From the NCBI GenBank assembly GCA_937983405.1, contig CALJZN010000043.1, positions 62,001-126,000 of the forward strand: a DNA stretch of 64,000 nt, written 5' to 3'. The notes under the pieces are model-generated. The model was given only the letters and a program-made list of their open reading frames with translations. It was not told the DNA's origin and made no database searches. Positions 42,164 through 50,514 of the stretch are shown one piece after another (the first letter of the stretch is position 1; every line of letters starts with the position of its first letter). Position numbers and translations under genes: made by a program. Source of the stretch: an uncultured Paracoccaceae bacterium (GTDB taxonomy: Bacteria; Pseudomonadota; Alphaproteobacteria; Rhodobacterales; Rhodobacteraceae).

Positions 42164-44010
42164 GCCACGCTCTCCCCGGCGTCGGTTCCGATGAACCCGC
42201 CCGACTGCCGCGCCCAAAAGCGCGCGTACAGCCCGCCCTTCGCCAGCAGCGCCTCATGGCTGCCCTGCTCGACGATGCGGCCCGCGTCCAGCACCACGAT
42301 CCGGTCCATCCGCGCGATGGTCGAGAGCCGGTGCGCGATGGCGATCACGGTCTTGCCCGCCATCACCCCGTAGAGGGTGGACTGGATCGCCGCCTCCACC
42401 TCGCTGTCCAGCGCGCTCGTCGCCTCGTCGAGGATGAGGATGGGGGCGTCCTTCAGGATCGTGCGCGCGATGGCGATGCGCTGGCGCTGGCCCCCCGACA
42501 GCTTGACCCCGCGCTCGCCCACCCGCGCGTCGTAGCCGCGGCGCCCCTCGGGGTCGGCCAGCGTCAGGATGAAGTCGTGCGCCTCGGCCCGGCGGGCGGC
42601 CTCGATCATCTCGGCCTCGCTCGCCTCGGGCCGGCCGTAGAGGATGTTCTCGCGCACCGAGCGGTGCAGCAGACTCGTCTCCTGCTGCACCATGCCGATG
42701 TGGCGGCGCAGCGAATCCTGCGTGACATGGGCGATGTCCTGCCCATCGATCAGGATGCGCCCCGCATCGGGGTCGTAGAAGCGCAGGATCAGCTTCACGA
42801 GGGTCGATTTCCCTGCCCCCGACCGGCCGACGAGGCCCAGCTTTTCCCCCGGCCGGATGGTCAGGTCCACCCGGTCGAGCCCGCCCGAGCCGCGGCCGTA
42901 GTGGTGGCTGACGCCGCGAAGCTCGATCCGCCCCTCGGTCAGCCGCAGCGCCGGCGCGGCGGGGCGGTCGGTCAGGCCCAGGGGCTGGGCGATGGTCTCC
43001 ATCCCCTCGGCGACGACGCCGAGATTCTGCACCAGATTGGTGGTCGCCCACATGATCCAGTAGGTCATGTTGCCCAGCCGCAGCACCAGCGCGGCGGCGG
43101 CGGCCACCACGCCCGGGCTTGCCTCGCCCTGCATCCAGAGCCAGACCGCAAGCCCCGTCACCGAGACGATGAGCAGCCCGTTGAGCGCGGTCAGCGTCAC
43201 GTCCATCGTGGTGATGATCCGCATCTCGCGCTGGAAGGCGCGGCGCGCCGCCTCGATCGCCTCGCGGGCATACATCACCTCGCGGTCGTGGTGGGCGAAC
43301 ATCTTGACCGCGTGGATGTTGGCATAGCTGTCCACCACCCGCCCGGTGATCGCCGAGCGCGCGTCCGAGGATGCCTTCGACGCGGGCCCCGCGCGCCGGA
43401 TCGTCCAGCGCAGAAGCGCGATGTAAAGCACCGCCCACAGCATCAGCGGCAGCACCAGCCTCGGGTCGGCCCCCGACAGCAGCGCCGTCGCCCCGACGAG
43501 CGTCGAGACCGCGAAGGCCACCGCGTCGAGCATCTGGAACGCCGCCTCGCCCGCCGCCGGCGGGGTCTGCATGATCCGGTTGGCGATGCGGCCGGCGAAA
43601 TCGTTCTCGAACCAGCCCACCGGCTGGCGCAGCACATGGCGGTGCGCCCGCCAGCGGATCAGCGTGCCGAAATTGGGCAGGATCGCATTGTGCAGAAGCG
43701 CGGTGTCGATCCCCGAGATCAGCGGCCGCAGCAGCAGCACGAACAGCGCCGCCGCAATCAGCTCGGCGCCGTGGATCGCCCAGACCTCGGCCGGGCTGCC
43801 CGAGGCGACAAGGTCCACCAGCCGGCCGAGATACCAGATCAGCCCCACCTCGATCAGCGCCACGAGCATCTTCAGCACCGCCGTCACGGCAAAGACCGCC
43901 CGGAACGGCCGGACATACGCGCGCAGGAACGGCCAGAGCCGCTGCGGCGGGCGATCGACCTCGCGGTAGGGCGCGTAGGGGTCGACGAGGGTTTCGAAGA
44001 AGCGGAACAC
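42160..44010 (-). CDS. ABC exporter half-transporter B (MsbA-like)
   Basis: A 616-residue partner of the preceding exporter half. Membrane domain to about residue 340; ATPase domain with GLVGRSGAGKST, signature KLSGGQRQRIAIAR and PILILDEATSALD. I start it at GTG to read MFRFFETLVDPYAPY, the N-terminus typical of these proteins, seven bases after a GAGGTG site. The frame stays open upstream through a fragment of a LysE exporter (44083-44280). A longer product with two extra membrane helices is therefore possible but unlikely. Confidence 0.9.
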   Translation of the reverse strand: MFRFFETLVDPYAPYREVDRPPQRLWPFLRAYVRPFRAVFAVTAVLKMLVALIEVGLIWYLGRLVDLVASGSPAEVWAIHGAELIAAALFVLLLRPLISGIDTALLHNAILPNFGTLIRWRAHRHVLRQPVGWFENDFAGRIANRIMQTPPAAGEAAFQMLDAVAFAVSTLVGATALLSGADPRLVLPLMLWAVLYIALLRWTIRRAGPASKASSDARSAITGRVVDSYANIHAVKMFAHHDREVMYAREAIEAARRAFQREMRIITTMDVTLTALNGLLIVSVTGLAVWLWMQGEASPGVVAAAAALVLRLGNMTYWIMWATTNLVQNLGVVAEGMETIAQPLGLTDRPAAPALRLTEGRIELRGVSHHYGRGSGGLDRVDLTIRPGEKLGLVGRSGAGKSTLVKLILRFYDPDAGRILIDGQDIAHVTQDSLRRHIGMVQQETSLLHRSVRENILYGRPEASEAEMIEAARRAEAHDFILTLADPEGRRGYDARVGERGVKLSGGQRQRIAIARTILKDAPILILDEATSALDSEVEAAIQSTLYGVMAGKTVIAIAHRLSTIARMDRIVVLDAGRIVEQGSHEALLAKGGLYARFWARQSGGFIGTDAGESVA

Positions 44011-44082
44011 GCGGGGCACCTCGCGCTGCCCCGCGCGATATAGCCCGGAGACCGGCGAAAGGAAACCGCGCGCCGGCCGCTT

Positions 44083-44280
44083 TCCGCGCAGGAGCGGCCC
44101 GACGCTTGCGACGATCGGGGCGGCCATGGCGGGGTTGAAGGCGCGCAGGCGCACGGGGCTGGTAAGCGCGCGGCGCAGCGCATGGCCCGCCGCCGCCCAG
44201 CCGAAGGCCGGGGTGAGGCCCGCGACCGCGAACACCGCCGCGACCGTCAGCGCGGCCGCCAGCGGACGGTCGGGGGCGAC
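44083..44280 (-). pseudogene. C-terminal remnant of a LysE/RhtB-family exporter
   Basis: About 66 codons read APDRPLAAALTVAAVF, then LRRALTSPVRLRAFNPAMA and VASVGPLL. This is the last two membrane helices of the LysE/RhtB amino-acid exporters in the normal order. The first two-thirds of the gene are missing: immediately upstream stands the natural end of cca. There is no stop codon before the ABC gene, with which it is in frame. Most likely it is the leftover of a gene deleted between cca and the ABC pair. Confidence 0.65.
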
Positions 44281-44302
44281 GTGGCGCGCCGTCCGGGTGG
44301 CG

Positions 44303-45445
44303 TCAAGCCAGGAGCGCCTCGCGCGTCAGCCGGAAGCCCGAGGCGATCCAGCGTGCCTCGAGCGTCTTCAGCCGCGCGCCCAGCGCCGGCCCGGAAAGGC
44401 CCGGCATCAGGTCGGCGGCACGCACCGGGAACTCGGCCGCCGCGCCGGCGGCCACCTCGGCCTCCCACCCCGGGGGTGGCGCGGTGCCCGCCAGCGCGGC
44501 GCGCAGCAGCACCACGTCCTCGGCCGCCCGGGGGCCGTGGCGCCAGGCGATCTCGCCCGGCCCCTGCGCCCCCTCGATGCCGCCGCGCAGCAGGGCAAGA
44601 TGCGCCTCGTCGGCCCGGCTCAGCCGAAGCGCCGCCGCCGGGTCGGCCCCGCCCAGCGCGGCCAGCCGCCGGCGCCAGTCGGGGGGGCGGCGCCCCTCCA
44701 GCCGGACGAGCGCCGGCAGCGCCCGGGGGTCGGCGCCGGGCAGCACCCGGTCCAGCACGCCGGCCGAGGCCATCGCCGACACCGCCGGCGCCGGGTCTTC
44801 CGCCGCCAGCAGGCGCTGCATCTCGCCCGTCACGCGCTCGCGCGAAAGCCGCGCGAGGCCGTCGGCCCCCGCCGCGCAGGCGGCCAGGCCCTCGGCATCC
44901 AACCCCGCCCCGGGGTCGGCATACCAGGCATTGAAGCGGAAAAAGCGCAGGATGCGCAGCGCGTCCTCGGCGATCCGGCGCGCGGGATCGCCCACGAAGC
45001 GCACCCGCCGCGCCAGCAGGTCGGGCAGGCCCCCCAGCGGATCGACCAGCGCGCCCTCGGGCGTGGCATAGAGCGCGTTCATCGTGAAGTCGCGCCGCGC
45101 CGCATCCTCGGCCACATCCGCGGTGAAGGCCACCACCGCGCGGCGCCCGTCGGTCGAGACGTCGCGGCGGAAGGTCGTCACCTCATGCGGGAGGCCGCCG
45201 GAAACCACGGTGATCGTTCCGTGCGCAACCCCCGTGGGCACCGGATGCAGCCCTGCGGCGCGGGCGAGGTCGGTCACCCGCGCGGGTTCGGCGTCGGTGG
45301 CGATGTCGACATCCGCGACATCGACCCCCAGCAGCGCGTTGCGCACGCAGCCGCCGACGAACAGCGCACGGTGGCCGCCCCCCTCGAGCATCGCGCAGAC
45401 CGCCTGCGTCTCGGGGCGCGCAAGCCACCCGCCCGCCAGCCTCAT
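44303..45445 (-). CDS. cca: CCA tRNA nucleotidyltransferase (class II)
   Basis: Builds or repairs the CCA end of tRNAs, or is one of the poly(A)-type relatives. Of 380 residues the N-terminal head has FVGGCVRNALLG, the metal-binding DVDIATDAEP, and RRDFTMNALYA. The neck motif EDALRILRFFRFNAWY follows, then a helical body. It overlaps the upstream Nudix gene by four bases, a common alphaproteobacterial arrangement. The natural C-terminus (RLTREALLA) is complete, so the disruption beyond it did not harm this gene. Confidence 0.94.
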   Translation of the reverse strand: MRLAGGWLARPETQAVCAMLEGGGHRALFVGGCVRNALLGVDVADVDIATDAEPARVTDLARAAGLHPVPTGVAHGTITVVSGGLPHEVTTFRRDVSTDGRRAVVAFTADVAEDAARRDFTMNALYATPEGALVDPLGGLPDLLARRVRFVGDPARRIAEDALRILRFFRFNAWYADPGAGLDAEGLAACAAGADGLARLSRERVTGEMQRLLAAEDPAPAVSAMASAGVLDRVLPGADPRALPALVRLEGRRPPDWRRRLAALGGADPAAALRLSRADEAHLALLRGGIEGAQGPGEIAWRHGPRAAEDVVLLRAALAGTAPPPGWEAEVAAGAAAEFPVRAADLMPGLSGPALGARLKTLEARWIASGFRLTREALLA

Positions 45446-46041
45446 GCCGAAAGCCGCTCGGCCAGGCCGCGCAGGATGCGCGCGGTGGCGCCCCAGATGT
45501 AGTAGGGACCCCAGGGCAAGACGTAATAGCGCCGGTGCTGGCCGTGCAGACGCCGCACCTCGATGCGGTAGCGCGCCGGATCGCCCACATGCGACAACGG
45601 CACGCGGAACACCTCGGCCACCTCGCCGGGCTGCGGGCGCGGCTCGAACGGCCCATGGATCAGGCCCAGGACCGGCGTCACCGAAAAGCCCGTCACCGTC
45701 TCGTGCGGGGCGAGGCGCCCGAGAACCTCGACCGCGCGCGCCGGCAGGCCGATCTCCTCCTCGGCCTCGCGCAGCGCGGCCGCCTCGGCCGAGGGGTCGG
45801 CGGCGTCGATCTTGCCGCCCGGAAAGGCCACCTGCCCGGCATGGTGGCGCAGCCGCGCCGCCCGGCGCGTGAGCACCACCTCGGCGTCGCTGGCCCCGTG
45901 CAGGATGCCCACCAGCACCGCCGCGGGCCGCAGCACGCGACCCTCGGGCATGCGGAAGCCCGGGTTGAGGTCGAAGTCCGAGGTCGCCGGCGGATCGACG
46001 GCGACGGCCCGGCGAATGAGGGCGTGCGGGTCGTGCAGCAT
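45442..46041 (-). CDS. Nudix hydrolase, coenzyme A pyrophosphatase type
   Basis: A 199-residue Nudix enzyme. The segment VVLTRRAARLRHHAGQVAFP just before the Nudix box is the CoA-pyrophosphatase (UPF0035) signature, and the box itself runs FPGGKIDAADPSAE to REAEEEIGLP. It would cleave CoA or oxidised CoA to phosphopantetheine and 3',5'-ADP. It sits between hslO and cca, overlapping each by one to four bases. Confidence 0.9.
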   Translation of the reverse strand: MLHDPHALIRRAVAVDPPATSDFDLNPGFRMPEGRVLRPAAVLVGILHGASDAEVVLTRRAARLRHHAGQVAFPGGKIDAADPSAEAAALREAEEEIGLPARAVEVLGRLAPHETVTGFSVTPVLGLIHGPFEPRPQPGEVAEVFRVPLSHVGDPARYRIEVRRLHGQHRRYYVLPWGPYYIWGATARILRGLAERLSA

Positions 46042-47030
46042 CACCCGGCGCCGCCCGGCGCGGCCGGCGCCTCGAAGCCGAGGGTTGCCGGATCGAACTC
46101 GTAATGTGCGCCGCAGAACTGGCAGTCGGCGGTGACGATGCCCCGGGGCGTCGTCATCGTGGCGATGTCCTTGCGCGAGTAGATCGAGAGGCTGGTGCGC
46201 ACCCGCTCGGCCGAGCAGGTGCAGCCGAAGGCGACGGGCTGGGCATCGAACACCCGCGGCCCTTCCTCGTGGAACAGCCGCACCAGAAGGTCGGTGGGCT
46301 GCACGGCGGGGCCCACCAGCTCCTCGAGCTCGACGGTGTCGAGCAGAAGGTTGGCGCGCGTCCAGTCCTCGCCCTCGTCCCCCGACAGGATGTCGCCCGC
46401 CGCCAGCAGCCCGCCCTCGCCCGAACCGCCGCCGGCGGCCGCGGCGTGGGGCGAGGCCTTGGGCATGTGCTGCAACATCACCCCGCCCGCGCGCCAGCCC
46501 CCGGGGCCAAGGCCGAAGCCCAGCGAAAAGCGGGTCGGCAGCTGCTCGGACTGCGCGAAGTAGGTCTCGGCGCAGGCCGCCAGCGACCCCCCCGCCAGCG
46601 GCGTGATCCCCTGGTAGGGCGCCTTGCCGCGCCCCTGGTCGATCAGGATCGCGAAATAGCCCTGTCCGATCTCGTCGAAGGGCCGGCCCGCGGCGCCGAG
46701 GCGCGCGGCGTCGAAGCTTGCATAGCCGCGCAGCCGCGCCGGCGCCCCCGCGCGCTCGGGGGCGAAATAGTCGGTGGCGATCAGCCGCGCCGGACCCTGC
46801 CCGCGCACCTGCAGCGAGAGCTTCCAGCGCTGCTTCACCGTCTGGCCGATCAGCGCCGTCAGCAGCAGCGCCTCGGACACCAGCGCCTCGATCCGGCGCG
46901 GATAGGCATGCTGCGCCAGCACGCGGCCCAGCGACCCGTCGAGCCGCGCGACGCGGCCGCGGATGTCCGACCGGTCGAGCTGGAACGGCAGCACCGTGTC
47001 GTCCCAGGCGATGCGCGAGCCGAGGGTCAT
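46041..47030 (-). CDS. hslO: Redox-regulated chaperone Hsp33
   Basis: Holdase activated by oxidation and heat. Its 329 residues end with the redox zinc switch: CTC in AFGCTCSAERV and CQFC in TADCQFCGAHY, the four metal cysteines. The N-terminal half (RIEALVSEALLLTALIGQTVK) is the folding core. An insertion rich in Gly/Ala near residues 195-215 is longer than in E. coli. It is the first gene of the long minus-strand run to the sodium channel. The ribosome site is AAGGA; a promoter candidate overlaps that of the divergent Nudix gene. Confidence 0.95.
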   Translation of the reverse strand: MTLGSRIAWDDTVLPFQLDRSDIRGRVARLDGSLGRVLAQHAYPRRIEALVSEALLLTALIGQTVKQRWKLSLQVRGQGPARLIATDYFAPERAGAPARLRGYASFDAARLGAAGRPFDEIGQGYFAILIDQGRGKAPYQGITPLAGGSLAACAETYFAQSEQLPTRFSLGFGLGPGGWRAGGVMLQHMPKASPHAAAAGGGSGEGGLLAAGDILSGDEGEDWTRANLLLDTVELEELVGPAVQPTDLLVRLFHEEGPRVFDAQPVAFGCTCSAERVRTSLSIYSRKDIATMTTPRGIVTADCQFCGAHYEFDPATLGFEAPAAPGGAG

Positions 47031-47045
47031 GGGCTGTCCTTGCGC

Positions 47046-47095
47046 TTGGCGCCACTGTCCGGGCGGATATATAGGCATCCGCGGGGCAGGGCAAA
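47046..47095. promoter_or_regulatory. Overlapping divergent promoters of hslO and a Nudix gene
   Basis: One TATATA (47068-47073) can serve as -10 box both ways. Rightward it has TTGGCG at 47046-47051 with 16 bp spacing; leftward it has TTTGCC at 47095-47090 with 16 bp spacing. The two genes would compete for polymerase. Confidence 0.45.
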
Positions 47096-47105
47096 GGGCG
47101 GCGGC

Positions 47106-47546
47106 ATGATCCGGCGGTTCGGCGCGGCGCGGGCGGCGGGGCAGCGCTATCGCCGCCGCGCCGGGGTCTATGCGGTGCTGTGGCTGGCGGGCGACGTGCT
47201 TCTCACCCACCAGGCCGAACCGCTGCCCGAGTTTCAGCTGCCCGGCGGCGGCATCGACCCGGGAGAAAGCCCGATCCGGGCGCTGCACCGCGAGGTGGCC
47301 GAGGAAACGGGCTGGAGCATCGCCGTCGTCCGCCGTCTCGGCGCCTTTCGCCGCTTCACCTACATGCCCGAATACGACCTCTGGGCCGAGAAGCTGTGCA
47401 CCGTGTTCCTTGCCCGCCCCGTCCGCCGCCTCGGCCCGCCCTCCGAACCGGGGCACGATGCGGTCTGGATGCCCGCGGCCGTGGCCGCCGGCCGGCTGGG
47501 GAATGCGGGCGACCGGCATTTCCTGCAGACGCTGCTGCGCGGCTGA
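47106..47546 (+). CDS. Nudix hydrolase of unknown substrate
   Basis: A 146-residue Nudix protein. The box runs PGGGIDPGESPIRALHREVAEETGW (GG near 44 to Trp near 65). The N-terminal stretch MIRRFGAARAAGQRYRRR is strongly basic. The strand YMPEYDLWAEKLCTVFLAR and the tail GNAGDRHFLQTLL are what I can see of the rest; they do not identify the substrate. It is a single gene divergent from hslO and followed by the 14-bp repeat array. It is not MutT-like in the flanking residues. Confidence 0.85.
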   Translation: MIRRFGAARAAGQRYRRRAGVYAVLWLAGDVLLTHQAEPLPEFQLPGGGIDPGESPIRALHREVAEETGWSIAVVRRLGAFRRFTYMPEYDLWAEKLCTVFLARPVRRLGPPSEPGHDAVWMPAAVAAGRLGNAGDRHFLQTLLRG

Positions 47547-47615
47547 GCCTCGGGGCCGGTCGCCCACCGCGGCATGGACAGAGCGCGCCCTGGCGCTGCG
47601 GCCGATGTCGTCGAT

Positions 47616-47671
47616 CCCGTCGGACGGGGCCCGTCGGACGGGGCCCGTCGGACGGCGCCCGTCGGACGGAG
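47616..47671. repeat. Four tandem 14-bp palindromic repeats between the Nudix gene and htpX
   Basis: CCCGTCGGACGGGG occurs head to tail at 47616, 47630, 47644 and 47658; the last two copies differ only in their final bases. Each copy contains CCGTC-G-GACGG, a perfect inverted repeat. Nothing in the 266-base gap reads as a gene. Confidence 0.9.
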
Positions 47672-47758
47672 CAGCGAGGCGCGTGGGGCGGCGAGGCGGG
47701 CAGGGGCAGGAGACGCGGTCAGCGGGGCCCGACGGCCTGCTGCGGGGCGCGGCGGCGG

Positions 47759-47787
47759 GTTGAGCACCCGGCGGCTTGCCCCCATAT
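47759..47787 (+). promoter_or_regulatory. Sigma32-like heat-shock promoter of htpX
   Basis: GTTGAG at 47759-47764, 15 bp, then CCCCATAT at 47780-47787. The -10 block matches the sigma32 pattern CCCCATNT exactly, and the ATG lies 25 bases on. A sigma70 reading (TTGAGC-N17-CATATC) overlaps it. Confidence 0.6.
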
Positions 47788-47812
47788 CGACGGCTGAAAC
47801 AGGGGGTTTGCA

Positions 47813-48685
47813 ATGGCTTTGGTGAAGACAGGACTTCTGATGGCAGGGCTGACCGCGCTGTTCGCGACGCTGGGCCTGCTTCTGGGCGGCGAGGCCGGGG
47901 CGATCCTGGCGCTGGCGGTCGCGGCGGCGATGAACCTCTGGACGTGGTGGAACTCGGACCGGATGGTGCTGTCGATGCACGGCGCGCGCGAGGTCGACCG
48001 CCGGACGGCGCCCGAGCTGGTGGACATGGTGCGCGACCTTGCCGGCCGGGCGGGGATGCCCATGCCCAGGGTCTACATCCTCGACACCGACCAGCCCAAT
48101 GCCTTTGCCACCGGGCGCGATCCGGCGAATGCCGCCGTGGCGGTCACCCAGGGCCTGCTGCGCGCCCTGCCGCGCGAGGAGGTGGCGGGCGTCATCGCGC
48201 ACGAGCTGGCCCATATCCGCAACCGCGACACGCTGATCATGACCGTGACCGCGACCTTCGCCGGCGCGATCTCGCTTCTGGCCAACTTCGCGCTGTTCTT
48301 CCGCGGCGACGACCGCAACAACCCGCTGGGCATCCTCGGCACGCTGGCGCTGATGATCCTGGCGCCACTGGCCGCCGTGCTGGTGCAGATGGCGATCAGC
48401 CGGACGCGGGAATACGAGGCCGACCGGCTGGGGGCCGAGATCTGCGGCCAGCCGCTGTGGCTGGCGGCGGCGCTGCAGCGGATCGAGGCCCTGGCGCAGC
48501 GAATCGACAACCACGCGGCCGAGCGGAACCCGGCGACCGCGCATATGTTCATCGTCAATCCGCTGCACATGCACGCCCATGACCGGCTGTTCGCCACCCA
48601 TCCCTCGACGGCGAACCGGGTGGCCGCGCTGCGCCGGATGGCCGGCGCGCGGCCGCCGCAGCCGCCGCGCGGGCCCTGGCGCTAG
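47813..48685 (+). CDS. htpX: Membrane zinc metalloprotease HtpX
   Basis: Inner-membrane protease for misfolded membrane proteins. It has 290 residues. Two N-terminal membrane segments (about 7-45) are followed by the zinc site [10 protein letters not shown] near 128-137. Two more hydrophobic segments come next (about 142-195), then the third zinc ligand in [18 protein letters not shown] precedes the ATG. The upstream sigma32-like promoter fits its known heat-shock control. It stands alone and converges on the DUF3137-like gene. Confidence 0.96.
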   Translation: MALVKTGLLMAGLTALFATLGLLLGGEAGAILALAVAAAMNLWTWWNSDRMVLSMHGAREVDRRTAPELVDMVRDLAGRAGMPMPRVYILDTDQPNAFATGRDPANAAVAVTQGLLRALPREEVAGVIAHELAHIRNRDTLIMTVTATFAGAISLLANFALFFRGDDRNNPLGILGTLALMILAPLAAVLVQMAISRTREYEADRLGAEICGQPLWLAAALQRIEALAQRIDNHAAERNPATAHMFIVNPLHMHAHDRLFATHPSTANRVAALRRMAGARPPQPPRGPWR

Positions 48686-48703
48686 CCGCCGCAGGCCTTG
48701 CCG

Positions 48704-48723
48704 CCCGCCGCGGTGGCGGCGGG
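48704..48723. terminator. GC-rich hairpin between convergent htpX and the DUF3137-like gene
   Basis: CCCGCCGC-GGTG-GCGGCGGG makes an eight-pair stem with a four-base loop. It has no T-run. Confidence 0.4.
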
Positions 48724-48748
48724 GTCGGCCGGACGCCCCGGACAGGGC

Positions 48749-49693
48749 CTACCGGCGCGGCAAGGGGCGGCCGACCGCGGCCGCGGCAACCGCCGCCTCG
48801 GCCTCGAGCACGGCATCGACGGCGCGCAGCGGCAGGGCGAGGTCGTCGAAGGCCCGGCGGACTTCGTCCATGAGGCCGTCGTCCGAGGCGAACAGCCCGC
48901 CGATGCGGAACAGATCGCCGGCGTGGCGCAGGGCAATCTGGGTCTCGCGCCCGTCGCTGACGGCCGAAAAGAACGCGGCCCGCCCCGCGGCATGTCCGTC
49001 CAGCCGCGCCAGCGCCTCCAGCACCGCCGCAAATCCGGGGGCGGCGGCGACACCGGCCGACCGGCTCCAGACCCCGATGCCGTCGTCCCCCGAACCCCGG
49101 GCCCGGGTGATGTAGACAAGGTCGTTCACCTGCAGGAGCGGCCGTCCGAACCCCCGCGACCGGGTCGCCGCCTCGGCGGCCAGAAAGACCGGCGGCAGCG
49201 CAACGAGGTTGGGCAGCACCGCAACGAAGCCCCTGAACAGCAGGCGCGAGTTCTTGCCGCCGGTGGCAATGCTGACCTCGCCGAAGCGGACCTGGCGGCC
49301 CGCGACCCTTCCGGTCAGAAGATCCTCGCAGCTCCGCCGCGCGCCCTCGGGCAGAAGCCGGCCGTTCAGCGTCGGCAGGAACTCGGCGGCGTCCTGCCGG
49401 TAGTCGAGGCCAAGCGCCCCGGCCAGCGCCGGCATCACCGCCGCCTCATGGGCCCGGCGCGTCGTCTGGGCCGCCACGACGACAAGGACGGCGGCAGCGA
49501 CCGTGGCGACGAGCGCGATGCTGAAGCCGTCCACGGGAAAGCCCCGCACCGCCACGACCACGACCAGCCCCCACAGGGCAACGACGGCGGCGACCAGGCG
49601 CCAGCCGCGCCGCCGGGCCGCGTGCAGCCGCGGCATGAGGCGGGCGAGGGCATCGCCGATGTCCGGGCTTGCGGGCTGCGCGGGGTCGGGCAT
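48749..49693 (-). CDS. DUF3137-like membrane protein of unknown function
   Basis: A 314-residue protein. After a charged N-terminus two hydrophobic segments (about residues 32-50 and 57-74) form a membrane hairpin. The remaining 240 residues are probably cytoplasmic, with ALGLDYRQDAAEFL and a late LFRIGGLFASDDGLMDEV. The layout recalls the DUF3137 family, which has no known function; the assignment is from general pattern only. A strong AAGGAGG ribosome site supports the ATG. It is a single gene, downstream-convergent with htpX. Confidence 0.7.
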   Translation of the reverse strand: MPDPAQPASPDIGDALARLMPRLHAARRRGWRLVAAVVALWGLVVVVAVRGFPVDGFSIALVATVAAAVLVVVAAQTTRRAHEAAVMPALAGALGLDYRQDAAEFLPTLNGRLLPEGARRSCEDLLTGRVAGRQVRFGEVSIATGGKNSRLLFRGFVAVLPNLVALPPVFLAAEAATRSRGFGRPLLQVNDLVYITRARGSGDDGIGVWSRSAGVAAAPGFAAVLEALARLDGHAAGRAAFFSAVSDGRETQIALRHAGDLFRIGGLFASDDGLMDEVRRAFDDLALPLRAVDAVLEAEAAVAAAAVGRPLPRR

Positions 49694-49776
49694 CGGTTGC
49701 CTCCTTCGGGCCTGGCCGCGGCAGTCTGGCAGACCGGCGGGCCGGTGGCGACCCCCCCGGGCGCCGGGCCGCGGCG

Positions 49777-50514
49777 TCAGTCGCGCCCGGGCCGCAGCCG
49801 CAGCGCGGCCAGCCGCTCGTAGCAGGGAAGCGCCGCCTCGGCCAGGCGCGCGTAATCCCCCTCGAGCGCGGGCAGCGCGCCCTCGGCCGGCTCGAAACCG
49901 GTAGAGCGGTGCACCGCCCCGTACCAATGCGGGGCCCAGGCGCCATCGAAGGGCTTGGGCCCCGCGGGCCAGGACAGCATGCGCCCGGTCCAGGGAATCC
50001 CCAGCACCCCGCACAGCCGCGCCAGCATTCCCGCCGGATCGGCCAGGATGTCGGCCGAATCGATTACCGGCGGGGCGGCGCCCAGCCAATCCGCCACCTC
50101 GTCGAACAGGTCCCCCTGCCGGGCGAAGCCGAGGTCGTCGAGCGTGGGCGCTTCGCGCTTGCGGACATAGCTTGCCACCACCCGGGCAGGATGGCGGATC
50201 AGGAAGACATTCGCGCAGGCCCGCATGAAGCCGCGGGGAAACTGCGGCAGCAGATGCATCGTCATCTGCTTCTGGTAGAACAGGGGTCGGCCCTCGGGCC
50301 CGTCGCCGGCGCAGGCGGCGGCCACGCGGGCCGGATCGCCCTCGTGTGCCGCCGCGATCTCGGCGCGCATCGGGTGGTCAAGCCCCGTGGCGGCGAGATA
50401 GGCGGCGTAGAAGGGCTCGTCCCACACGTCGCAATCGCCGCGGGCGGCGAAGGCATACATCAGCGCGGTCGAAAGGTTGCGCGGCCCCGACCACATGGCG
50501 ATGCGCAGCGTCAT
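49777..50514 (-). CDS. Sulfotransferase-like P-loop protein
   Basis: A 245-residue protein starting MTLRIAMWSGPRNLSTALMYA, where SGPRNLST is a PAPS/phosphate-binding loop of the sulfotransferase type. NVFLIRHPARVVASYV is the second PAPS-site motif (RHP...S). It overlaps the aminotransferase gene by four bases and follows it, so the two act together or are at least made together. The acceptor is unknown. It could also be a kinase-like relative without sulfotransferase activity. Confidence 0.78.
   Translation of the reverse strand: MTLRIAMWSGPRNLSTALMYAFAARGDCDVWDEPFYAAYLAATGLDHPMRAEIAAAHEGDPARVAAACAGDGPEGRPLFYQKQMTMHLLPQFPRGFMRACANVFLIRHPARVVASYVRKREAPTLDDLGFARQGDLFDEVADWLGAAPPVIDSADILADPAGMLARLCGVLGIPWTGRMLSWPAGPKPFDGAWAPHWYGAVHRSTGFEPAEGALPALEGDYARLAEAALPCYERLAALRLRPGRD

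Noticed and set aside
44011-44302. Treating the LysE-like stretch as a complete gene
   Set aside because: Only the last two helices are present, there is no start with a ribosome site, and upstream sequence is the intact end of cca.
47574-47825. An 84-codon open frame over the 14-bp repeats before htpX
   Set aside because: Its composition is dictated by the repeats, it has no ribosome site, and it runs into the htpX start.
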